A DNA stretch of 64,000 nt from Burkholderiales bacterium (GTDB lineage: Bacteria > Pseudomonadota > Gammaproteobacteria > Burkholderiales > Burkholderiaceae_C): positions 1-64,000 of the forward strand of contig JADJDV010000005.1 in NCBI GenBank assembly GCA_016702555.1, written 5' to 3'. A model generated the notes under the pieces. That model was not told the DNA's origin. It saw only the letters and a program-made list of their open reading frames with translations, and searched no databases. Below are positions 53,931 through 61,682 of this stretch, piece by piece. The position numbers and the translations under genes are program-made. Every line of letters begins with the position of its first letter. The first letter of the stretch is position 1.

Positions 53931-54995
53931 ATGCCCCTGCTCCCCTACGCCCTGGCGCGCTCCTTTCTGTTCAAGCTCGATCCCGAAGCGGCGCACGACC
54001 TGACCATCGCCACGCTGGCGCGCGCGCATGGCACGCCGCTGCAATGGGCCTGGTGCAGCGGCCGCGTTCAGGATCCGGTGACGCTGGCGGGCCTGCGCTT
54101 TCCCAATCGCGTCGGTCTGGCGGCCGGGCTGGACAAGAATGCGCGCGCCATTGACGGCTTGGGTGCGATGGGCTTTGGCTTCGTCGAGGTCGGCACGGTG
54201 ACGCCGCTGGCGCAGCCGGGCAATCCGCGGCCGCGCATGTTCCGCCTGCCCAAGGCCGAGGCGCTGATCAACCGCATGGGTTTCAACAACGACGGGCTGC
54301 AGGCCTTCGTGAGCAACGTGCAGGGCTCGCGCCTGCACCGCGAGCGCGCTGAAGCCGGTGCGGCGCCGCGCATGCTGCTGGGCCTGAACATCGGCAAGAA
54401 CGCCGCCACGCCGATCGAGCGCGCCACCGACGACTACCTGACCGGGCTGGCCGGCGTGTACCCCTACGCCGACTACGTGGCCGTGAACATCTCCAGCCCG
54501 AACACCAAGAACCTGCGCGAGCTGCAAAACGACGCCGCGCTGGACGCGCTGCTGGCGGCGCTGACCGCGCGCCAGCGTGAGCTGCAGACCGAGCACGGCC
54601 GGCGCGTGCCGCTGTTTCTGAAGATCGCGCCCGACCTGGACGAAGTCCAGGTGCAGGCCATCGCCGACGCGCTGCGCCGCCACGGCATCGACGGCGTGAT
54701 CGCCACCAACACCACGCTGGCGCGCGAGGCCGTGGCCGGCCTGCCGTACGCCGACGAGGCCGGCGGCCTGTCGGGCGCGCCGGTGCGCGAAGCCAGCAAC
54801 CGCGTGATCCGCCAGTTGCGCGCGGCGCTGGGCATGGGTTTTCCGATCATCGGCGTGGGCGGCATCCTGAGCGGGCAAGACGCCATCGCCAAGATCGAGG
54901 CGGGGGCGGATGTGGTGCAGATCTACACCGGCCTGATCTACCGTGGGCCGGCGCTGGTGCGCGAGGTGGCGGAGGCGTTGCGGTCACGCGCGTAA
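53931..54995 (+). CDS. pyrD: dihydroorotate dehydrogenase (quinone)
   Basis: 354 residues, class 2 length with an N-terminal membrane-associating helix (YALARSFLFKLDPEAAHDLT). FMN and substrate sites: GLAAGLDKNARAIDG, NRMGFNNDGL, VNISSPNTKNLRELQ with catalytic Ser, and GVGGILSGQDAIAKIEAGAD. Fourth step of pyrimidine synthesis, inner-membrane linked to ubiquinone. REP-like repeats lie on both sides. Confidence 0.96.
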   Translation: MPLLPYALARSFLFKLDPEAAHDLTIATLARAHGTPLQWAWCSGRVQDPVTLAGLRFPNRVGLAAGLDKNARAIDGLGAMGFGFVEVGTVTPLAQPGNPRPRMFRLPKAEALINRMGFNNDGLQAFVSNVQGSRLHRERAEAGAAPRMLLGLNIGKNAATPIERATDDYLTGLAGVYPYADYVAVNISSPNTKNLRELQNDAALDALLAALTARQRELQTEHGRRVPLFLKIAPDLDEVQVQAIADALRRHGIDGVIATNTTLAREAVAGLPYADEAGGLSGAPVREASNRVIRQLRAALGMGFPIIGVGGILSGQDAIAKIEAGADVVQIYTGLIYRGPALVREVAEALRSRA

Positions 54996-55050
54996 GCGGC
55001 GTGCAGGGGCGCCGCACCTGCCGAATACGGAAACGCTCGAACCGTTCGCC

Positions 55051-55145
55051 CGTCATCCCGGCGCAAGCCGGGATCCAGTGAGGTCACCAGTCAAGCTGGC
55101 GGTGCGCACGCTACTCTGGATACCGGTTCGCGCCGGAATGCCGGC
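55051..55145. repeat. REP-like inverted doublet between pyrD and lpdA
   Basis: gtcatcccggcgcaagccgg (from 55052) and the inverted relative ending at 55145 (ctggataccggttcgcgccg and on), about 40 bp apart. It lies between the convergent 3' ends of pyrD and lpdA, where it may also act as a transcript end. Confidence 0.6.
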
Positions 55146-55152
55146 ACTCCCC

Positions 55153-57018
55153 TCACCTCTTTTGCGGCGGCAAATCCGTGCAGCTGCCGTGCGCCGCCTC
55201 GGCCGCCATGCCGATGCTTTCGCCCAGCGTGGGGTGCGGGTGAATGGTCTTGCCGATGTCCACCGCGTCGGCGCCCATCTCGATGGCCAGGGCCACCTCG
55301 CCGATCATGTCGCCGGCGTGGGTGCCGACGATGCCGCCGCCGACGATGCGGTGCGTGGCCTCGTCGAACAGCAGCTTGGTGAAACCTTCGTCGCGCCCGT
55401 TGGCAATGGCGCGGCCCGAGGCCGACCAGGGGAACAAGCCCTTCTTCACCTTCACGCCCTGCGCCTTGGCCTGCTCTTCGGTCAGGCCAACCCAGGCAAC
55501 CTCGGGGTCGGTGTAGGCCACGCTGGGGATCACGCGGGCGTTGAAGGCCGCCTTGGCCAACGCCTCGTCGCCCTTCAGCTCGCCGGCGATCACCTCGGCC
55601 GCCACGTGCGCCTCGTGCACCGCCTTGTGCGCCAGCATGGGCTGGCCGACGATGTCGCCGATGGCGAAGATGTGCGGCACGTTGGTGCGCATCTGGATGT
55701 CGACGTCGATGAAGCCGCGGTCCGTCACCATCACACCGGCCTTGTCGGCGCCGATCTTCTTGCCGTTGGGGCTGCGGCCGACGGCTTGCAGCACCAGATC
55801 GTAGGTCTGCGGTGCAGGGGCGCCCTCGCCTTCAAACGTCACCTCGATGCCCGCGTCGGTCGCCTTGGCGGCCACCGTCTTGGTCTTGAGCATGATGTTG
55901 TCGAAGCGCGGCGCGTTCAGCTTTTGCCACACCTTGACCAGATCGCGGTCGGCGCCCTGCATCAGGCCATCGAGCATTTCGACCACGTCGAGCCGCGTGC
56001 CCAGCGTGCTGTACACGGTGCCCATCTCCAGCCCGATGATGCCACCGCCGAGGACCAGCATTTTTTTGGGCACGCCCTTCAAGGCCAGCGCGCCGGTCGA
56101 ATCGACCACGCGCGGATCGTCGGGCATGAAGGGCAGGCGCACGGCCTGCGAACCGGCGGCGATGATGGCGCGCTTGAACTGCACCACCTGTTTCTTGCCG
56201 GTTTTTTCCTGCCCCGTGCCGGAGGTCTCTTCGACTTCGACATGGTTGCTGCCGACAAAGCTGCCATAGCCGCGCACGGTCGTCACCTTGCGCATCTTGG
56301 CCATGGCGCCCAGGCCGCCGGTCAGCTTGCCGATGACCTTTTCCTTGTGGGCGCGCAGCTTGTCGATGTCGAGCTTGGGAGCGCCGCCGTAGTCGATGCC
56401 GAGCGCGGCCAGGTGGCTGACCTCGTCCATCACCGCCGCCACGTGCAGCAGCGCCTTGGAGGGGATGCAGCCGACGTTCAGGCACACGCCGCCGAGTTGC
56501 GCGTAGCGCTCGACCAGCACGACCTTTAGCCCTAGATCGGCGGCGCGGAACGCCGCAGAGTAGCCGCCGGGGCCGCCGCCGAGCACGAGCACGTCGCAGT
56601 CGAGGTCGCTATTTCCGGTGTAACTGGCGCCCGCAGGCGCCGGCTGTTCGCCCCCTCTCCCGCTCGCGGGAGAGGGTTGGGGTGAGGGCGCGGGGGCAGG
56701 TGGTGGCGCAGCGCTTGATGACGCCGCCCCACCCTCACCCCTGCCCTCTCCCGCCCCGGCGCGAGAGGGAGAAGAACCGGCCGCCGCCTCCAGCGTCAGC
56801 AGCACCGAGCCCTCATTCACCGTATCGCCCAGCTTGACGGCCAGCGCCTTGACCACGCCGGCGTGGGTGGACGGGATCTCCATCGACGCCTTGTCGGATT
56901 CGACGGTGACCAGACTTTGCTCCACCGCCACCGTGTCGCCGGGTTTCACCAGCAACTCGATCACGGCGACGTCCTTGAAGTCGCCGATGTCGGGCACCTT
57001 GACTTGTATTTCAGCCAT
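55153..57018 (-). CDS. lpdA: dihydrolipoyl dehydrogenase with N-terminal lipoyl domain (E3)
   Basis: 621 residues from ATG 57018. The N-terminal lipoyl domain (residues 1-80) has the lipoylated Lys in VESDKASMEIP. A Pro/Ala/Gly linker (83-135) follows, then the E3 flavoprotein: VLGGGPGGYSAAFRAADLG, redox-active GGVCLNVGCIPSK, NAD-binding GGGIIGLEMGTVYSTLG, and C-terminal His-Glu in HPHPTLGES. It reoxidises dihydrolipoamide of the PDH complex. Last gene of the leftward aceE-aceF-lpdA operon, 16 bp after aceF. Part of the linker is encoded by an inverted DNA repeat. Confidence 0.95.
   Translation of the reverse strand: MAEIQVKVPDIGDFKDVAVIELLVKPGDTVAVEQSLVTVESDKASMEIPSTHAGVVKALAVKLGDTVNEGSVLLTLEAAAGSSPSRAGAGEGRGEGGAASSSAAPPPAPAPSPQPSPASGRGGEQPAPAGASYTGNSDLDCDVLVLGGGPGGYSAAFRAADLGLKVVLVERYAQLGGVCLNVGCIPSKALLHVAAVMDEVSHLAALGIDYGGAPKLDIDKLRAHKEKVIGKLTGGLGAMAKMRKVTTVRGYGSFVGSNHVEVEETSGTGQEKTGKKQVVQFKRAIIAAGSQAVRLPFMPDDPRVVDSTGALALKGVPKKMLVLGGGIIGLEMGTVYSTLGTRLDVVEMLDGLMQGADRDLVKVWQKLNAPRFDNIMLKTKTVAAKATDAGIEVTFEGEGAPAPQTYDLVLQAVGRSPNGKKIGADKAGVMVTDRGFIDVDIQMRTNVPHIFAIGDIVGQPMLAHKAVHEAHVAAEVIAGELKGDEALAKAAFNARVIPSVAYTDPEVAWVGLTEEQAKAQGVKVKKGLFPWSASGRAIANGRDEGFTKLLFDEATHRIVGGGIVGTHAGDMIGEVALAIEMGADAVDIGKTIHPHPTLGESIGMAAEAAHGSCTDLPPQKR
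56653..56770. repeat. palindromic repeat inside lpdA encoding the linker
   Basis: ccctctcccgctcgcgggag with following ggggtgaggg (56654-56690), and the inverted partner at 56731-56770 (accctcacccctgccctctc and on). It is read in frame as GAGEGRGEGGAA and PSPQPSPASGRG, residues about 83-122. The same pair occurs in aceF at 58007-58123. Confidence 0.8.
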
Positions 57019-57034
57019 GTCGTCAGCCCCCGAT

Positions 57035-58723
57035 CTAGAGCAGCACACGGCGGAAGTCGCCGAGGATCTGGCCCAGGTAGGCGTTGAAGCGCGCGGCCGC
57101 CGCGCCGTCGACGACGCGGTGGTCCCAGGTGAGCGACAGCGGCAGCATCAGGCGCGGCTGAAACTGCTTGCCGTCCCACACCGGCTCGGTGGTGCTGCGG
57201 CACACGCCCAGGATGGCGACCTCGGGCGCGTTGATGATGGGCGTGAAGTAGCGCCCGCCAATGCCGCCCAGCGACGAGATGGTGAAAGTGGCGCCGCTCA
57301 TCTCGGCCGGGCTCAACTTGCCGTCGCGCGCCTTCTTGGCCAATTCGCCCATTTCCTGGCTGATGGCCAGCACGCCTTTTTGGTCGGCGTCCTTGATGAC
57401 CGGCACCATCAAGCCATTGGGCGTATCGGCGGCAAAGCCGATGTGCCAGAACTGCTTGTAGACCAGCGCATCGCCGTCCAGCGAACTGTTGAACTCAGGA
57501 AACTTCTTGAGCGCGGCCACGCAGGCCTTGATGAGGAACGCGAGCATGGTGACCTTGATGCCACTCTTCTCGTTTTCCTTGTTGAGCTGGACACGGAACG
57601 CCTCCAGATCGGTGATGTCGGCGTCGTCGTGGTTGGTGACGGCCGGGATCATCACGGCGTTGCGCATCAGGTTGGCGCCGCTGATCTTCTTGATGCGGCT
57701 CATCTCCTTGCGTTCGATCGGGCCGAACCTGGCGAAATCGACCTTGGGCCAGGGGATCAGGTTCAGCTCGCCACCGCCGGTGACGCCGCCACCCGCCGAG
57801 GCCGCGCCTTGCGCCTGGGTGCGCGTGGCACCGGCCATGACGGCCCGGGTGAAGGCCTGCACGTCTTCCTGCGTGATGCGGCCCCTGGGGCCGCTGCCCT
57901 TGACCTCGCCCAGCGGCACGCCCAGTTCGCGCGCGAATTTGCGCACAGACGGGCTGGCATGCGGCAGGCCCAGCGGCGGCTTGGTGGGATCGTGCGGCTG
58001 TTCGCTCCCTCTCCCGCTCGCGGGAGAAGGCTGGGGTGAGGGTGCTGGGACGGATGCGGGCGCTGCGCTTGAAGCCGCCGCCCCGCCCTCACCCCTGCCC
58101 TCTCCCGCCCCGGAGGGAGAGGGAGTGGCCGCGGTTGCCGCGCCCACGCCTTCCAGCACCGCCAGCAGATCGCCCTGGTTGATCGTGTCGCCCAGCTTAA
58201 CCTTCAGTTCCTTCAGCACGCCGGCCTGGCTGGATGGAATCTCCATCGAAGCCTTGTCGCTTTCGACCGTGATCAGGGACTGCTCCATCTTGACGGCGTC
58301 GCCGGGCTTGACCAGCACCTCGATCACCGCCACGTCCTTGAAGTCGCCGATGTCGGGGACGCGCACCTCGAGCAGGCCGCCGGCCGCAGCGGCTGGCGCT
58401 GCAACTGCGACCGGCGCGGGGGCGCTTGCAGGGCTTGGCGCCGCGGCGGGCGCGGGTGGCGGTGCCGCGCTGGTGGCCGCCTCGCCGGCGGCTTCCAGCG
58501 TCAGCAGCAGCGAACCCTCGTTCACCGTGTCGCCGATGGCAACCTTGATCTCCTTCACCACACCGGCGTGGCTGGACGGAATCTCCATCGACGCCTTGTC
58601 GCTTTCGACCGTGATCAGGGACTGCTCCAGCTTGACGGTATCGCCGGGCTTGACCAGCACCTCGATCACCGCCACGTCCTTGAAGTCGCCGATGTCGGGG
58701 ACTTTGACTTCAACCAATGCCAT
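57035..58723 (-). CDS. aceF: pyruvate dehydrogenase E2, dihydrolipoyl acetyltransferase
   Basis: 562 residues from ATG 58723. Two lipoyl domains (1-80 and about 118-195), each with ESDKASMEIPSS around the lipoyl Lys; a linker (about 197-245) partly encoded by a DNA repeat; the E1/E3-binding domain SPSVRKFARELGVPLGEVKG (about 255-290); and the catalytic domain with LTWDHRVVDGAAAARF near the C-terminus. Transfers acetyl groups to CoA. 14 bp downstream of aceE. Confidence 0.95.
   Translation of the reverse strand: MALVEVKVPDIGDFKDVAVIEVLVKPGDTVKLEQSLITVESDKASMEIPSSHAGVVKEIKVAIGDTVNEGSLLLTLEAAGEAATSAAPPPAPAAAPSPASAPAPVAVAAPAAAAGGLLEVRVPDIGDFKDVAVIEVLVKPGDAVKMEQSLITVESDKASMEIPSSQAGVLKELKVKLGDTINQGDLLAVLEGVGAATAATPSPSGAGEGRGEGGAAASSAAPASVPAPSPQPSPASGRGSEQPHDPTKPPLGLPHASPSVRKFARELGVPLGEVKGSGPRGRITQEDVQAFTRAVMAGATRTQAQGAASAGGGVTGGGELNLIPWPKVDFARFGPIERKEMSRIKKISGANLMRNAVMIPAVTNHDDADITDLEAFRVQLNKENEKSGIKVTMLAFLIKACVAALKKFPEFNSSLDGDALVYKQFWHIGFAADTPNGLMVPVIKDADQKGVLAISQEMGELAKKARDGKLSPAEMSGATFTISSLGGIGGRYFTPIINAPEVAILGVCRSTTEPVWDGKQFQPRLMLPLSLTWDHRVVDGAAAARFNAYLGQILGDFRRVLL
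58007..58123. repeat. palindromic repeat inside aceF encoding the linker
   Basis: ccctctcccgctcgcgggag at about 58007-58026 with ggggtgaggg after it, and the inverted partner ccctcacccctgccctctcc at 58086-58105 and on. It is translated as GAGEGRGEGGAA and PSPQPSPASGRG (about residues 201-239), the same peptides as in lpdA. Confidence 0.8.
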
Positions 58724-58737
58724 GTCGGGTCCCTCCT

Positions 58738-61440
58738 TCAGGCGTACAGCGGATTGATCTTGTCGGCATCGAGGCCGTACTTCTTGATCGCCTCGGCCGC
58801 CTTGGCGGCCGGCAGCACACCGTCGTCGGCCAGGGCCTTGAGCGCCGACACCGTGATGTAGTGGCGGTCGACCTCGAAGTGCTTGCGCAGCCGGCGGCGG
58901 AAGTCGCTGCGGCCAAAGCCGTCGGTGCCCAGCACCTTGTAGCTGCGCCCGGCCGGGATGAAGGCGCGGATCTGCTCGGCGTAGTTCTTCATGTAGTCGG
59001 TCGAAGCCACCACCGGTCCGATGCTCTGGCCCAGTTGCTGGGCGACGAAGGACAGGCGCGGCTGCTCGGTCGGATGCAGCAGGTTCCAGCGCTCGACGTC
59101 CTGGCCATCGCGCGCCAGTTCGTTGAAGCTGGTGCAGCTCCAGACGTCGGCCTGCACGCCCCAGTCGGCGGCCAGCAGCTTCTGCGCCTCGATCGATTCG
59201 CGCAGGATCGAGCCCGAGCCCAGCAGCTGCACGCGCTTGTCGCCTTCGGCGCCCTGTTGGCACAGGTACATGCCCTTGAGGATCTGCTCCTCGCTGCCGG
59301 CGGTGAGGCCCGGCATCGCGTAATTCTCGTTGAGCAGGGTGATGTAGTAGAAGACGTTTTCCTGCTTTTCGACCGTGCGCTTGAGACCTTGGTGCAGGAT
59401 CACTGCCACCTCGTGCGCGAAGGTCGGGTCGTAGCTGACGCAGTTGGGGATGACGTTCGCCAGGATGTGGCTGTGGCCGTCCTCGTGCTGCAGGCCCTCG
59501 CCGTTGAGCGTGGTGCGCCCGGCGGTGCCGCCCAGGATGAAGCCACGCGCCAGCATGTCGCCGGCGGCCCAGGCGAAGTCGCCGAAGCGCTGGAACCCGA
59601 ACATCGAGTAGTAGATGTAGAACGGGATCATGATGCGGTTGTTGGTCGAGTACGACGTCGCCGCGGCGATCCACGAGCACATCCCGCCGGCCTCGGTGAT
59701 GCCCTCCTGCAGGATCTGGCCGTCGGCCGCTTCCTTGTAGTACATCACCTGGTCGCGGTCGACCGGTGTATAGAGCTGGCCCTTGGGGTTGTAGATACCG
59801 ATCTGGCGGAACAGGCCCTCCATGCCGAAGGTGCGTGCCTCGTCGACCAGAATGGGCACCACGCGCGGGCCCAGGGCCTTGTCACGCAGCAGTTGCGTGA
59901 GAAAGCGCACATAGGCCTGGGTGGTGCTGATCTCGCGTCCCTCGGCGGTCGGATCGGTCACCGCCTTGAAGACTTCCAGCGCGGGGATGGTGAAGCTCTC
60001 GTCGGCCTTCTCGCGCCGGGTCGGCAGGTAGCCACCCAGCGCCTGGCGACGCTCGTGCAGGTACTTCATCTCCGGCGTGTCGTCGGCCGGCTTGTAGTAC
60101 GGCAGCTTGTCGAGTTCGCTGTCGGGGATCGGGATGTTGAAGCGGTCGCGGATGTAGCGAATGTCCTCGTCGTCCAGCAGCTTGGTCTGGTGCACGGTGT
60201 TCTTGGCCTCGCCGGCCTTGCCCATGCCGTAGCCCTTCACCGTCTTGACCAGCAGCACGGTGGGCTGGCCCTGGTGCTCATTGGCGACGTGGAAGGCGGC
60301 GTAGACTTTTTCCGGGTCGTGGCCGCCGCGGCGCAACTCCCAGATCTCCTCGTCGGTCATGTGCGCGACCAGTTGCGCGGTCTCGGGGTAGCGGCCGAAG
60401 AAATGCTTGCGGATGTAGGCGCCATCCATGGCGCGGTAGGTCTGGTAGTCGCCGTCCAGCGTCTCCATCATCACCTGCTTGAGCTTGCCACTCTTGTCGC
60501 GGCGCAGCAACTCGTCCCAGCCCTTGCCCCACAGCAGCTTGATCACGTGCCAGCCGGCACCGCGGAAGTCGCCTTCCAGTTCCTGGATGATCTTGCCATT
60601 GCCGCGCACCGGGCCATCCAGGCGCTGCAGGTTGCAGTTGATGACGAAGATCAGGTTGTCCAGTTTCTCGCGCGACGCCAGCGTGATGGCGCCGCGGCTT
60701 TCGGGTTCGTCCATTTCACCGTCGCCCAGGAACACCCAGACCTTGCGCTTGGCGGTATCGGCGATGCCGCGTGCGTGCAGATACTTGAGGAAGCGCGCCT
60801 GGTAGATCGCCATCATCGGGCCCAGGCCCATGCTGACGGTGGAGAACTGCCAGAAACCCGGCATCAGATGCGGGTGCGGATAGCTCGACAAGCCCTTGCC
60901 ATGCACCTCCTGACGGAAGTTCTCGAGCTGATCCTCGGTGATGCGTCCCTCGAGGTACGCCCGCGCGTAGATGCCGGGCGCGCTGTGACCCTGGAAAAAG
61001 ATGCAGTCGCCGCCGTGGTTTTCGCTCTCGGCGTGCCAGAAGTGGTTGAAGCCGGCACCCCACATGCTGGCCAGCGAGGCAAACGAGCCGATGTGGCCGC
61101 CCAGGCTGCCGCCTTCGGGCGGTTCGATGCGGTTGGCGCGCACCACCATGGCCATGGCGTTCCAGCGCATGAAGGCGCGCAGGCGCTTCTCGATCGCGAT
61201 GTTGCCGGGGCAGCGTGCCTCCTGCTCGGGCTCGAGAGTATTGACGTAGCCGGTGTTGGCCGAAAATGGCAGGTCGATGCTGGCTTGGCGCGCATGCTCG
61301 AGCAGGCTTTCCAGCAGGAAGTGCGCGCGCTCGGCACCCTCCTTCTCGATCACGGCGGACAGCGCGTCCGTCCATTCACGCGTTTCCTGGACGTCGTAAT
61401 CGGCCTTCTGGCCGGGTGGCACGGGGGTGGCAGCGGACAT
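58738..61440 (-). CDS. aceE: pyruvate dehydrogenase E1 component, homodimeric
   Basis: 900 residues, the length of homodimeric AceE. ThDP motif VFLGDGEMDEPESRGAI followed by NLIFVINCNLQRLDGPVRGN, His-loop GGHIGSFASLASMWGAGFNH near residue 134, and C-terminal transketolase domain with TDGFGRSDFRRRLRKHFEVD. It decarboxylates pyruvate and acetylates E2 lipoyl groups. First gene of the operon; AGGAGACA precedes the ATG. Confidence 0.97.
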   Translation of the reverse strand: MSAATPVPPGQKADYDVQETREWTDALSAVIEKEGAERAHFLLESLLEHARQASIDLPFSANTGYVNTLEPEQEARCPGNIAIEKRLRAFMRWNAMAMVVRANRIEPPEGGSLGGHIGSFASLASMWGAGFNHFWHAESENHGGDCIFFQGHSAPGIYARAYLEGRITEDQLENFRQEVHGKGLSSYPHPHLMPGFWQFSTVSMGLGPMMAIYQARFLKYLHARGIADTAKRKVWVFLGDGEMDEPESRGAITLASREKLDNLIFVINCNLQRLDGPVRGNGKIIQELEGDFRGAGWHVIKLLWGKGWDELLRRDKSGKLKQVMMETLDGDYQTYRAMDGAYIRKHFFGRYPETAQLVAHMTDEEIWELRRGGHDPEKVYAAFHVANEHQGQPTVLLVKTVKGYGMGKAGEAKNTVHQTKLLDDEDIRYIRDRFNIPIPDSELDKLPYYKPADDTPEMKYLHERRQALGGYLPTRREKADESFTIPALEVFKAVTDPTAEGREISTTQAYVRFLTQLLRDKALGPRVVPILVDEARTFGMEGLFRQIGIYNPKGQLYTPVDRDQVMYYKEAADGQILQEGITEAGGMCSWIAAATSYSTNNRIMIPFYIYYSMFGFQRFGDFAWAAGDMLARGFILGGTAGRTTLNGEGLQHEDGHSHILANVIPNCVSYDPTFAHEVAVILHQGLKRTVEKQENVFYYITLLNENYAMPGLTAGSEEQILKGMYLCQQGAEGDKRVQLLGSGSILRESIEAQKLLAADWGVQADVWSCTSFNELARDGQDVERWNLLHPTEQPRLSFVAQQLGQSIGPVVASTDYMKNYAEQIRAFIPAGRSYKVLGTDGFGRSDFRRRLRKHFEVDRHYITVSALKALADDGVLPAAKAAEAIKKYGLDADKINPLYA

Positions 61441-61682
61441 CTGCTTGTCTCCTCTTGGTGTCGTGATGAAGCTGATTGTGAACGAATCGCCCGATCATCC
61501 TATAACTCGATTTATTTTTCAATATATGATTGTGAATTTTATATTATGATAAATAAAGCGTGTGGATTTGCAACATACTTGGTCGCCTCCATGCCGGCGC
61601 ACACGAACTGCCGGCTGAGCATGCCGCGCCGGTTGCACCCGCCCGCCGCGTCGACGACGGCGCCTCGCCTACACTGAAATCC
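61441..61682. promoter_or_regulatory. divergent promoter region of aceE and the sensor kinase gene
   Basis: Non-coding, with a strikingly AT-rich block at about 61497-61558 (runs such as tttatttttcaatatatgat and attttatattatgataaat) in a GC-rich neighbourhood. It must hold the aceE promoter and probably the kinase promoter. I did not find a recognisable PdhR operator. Confidence 0.5.

Noticed and set aside
58717..61677. 986-codon open frame on the + strand
   Set aside because: Antisense to aceE, which has all family motifs. Its composition is that of a codon-position shadow.
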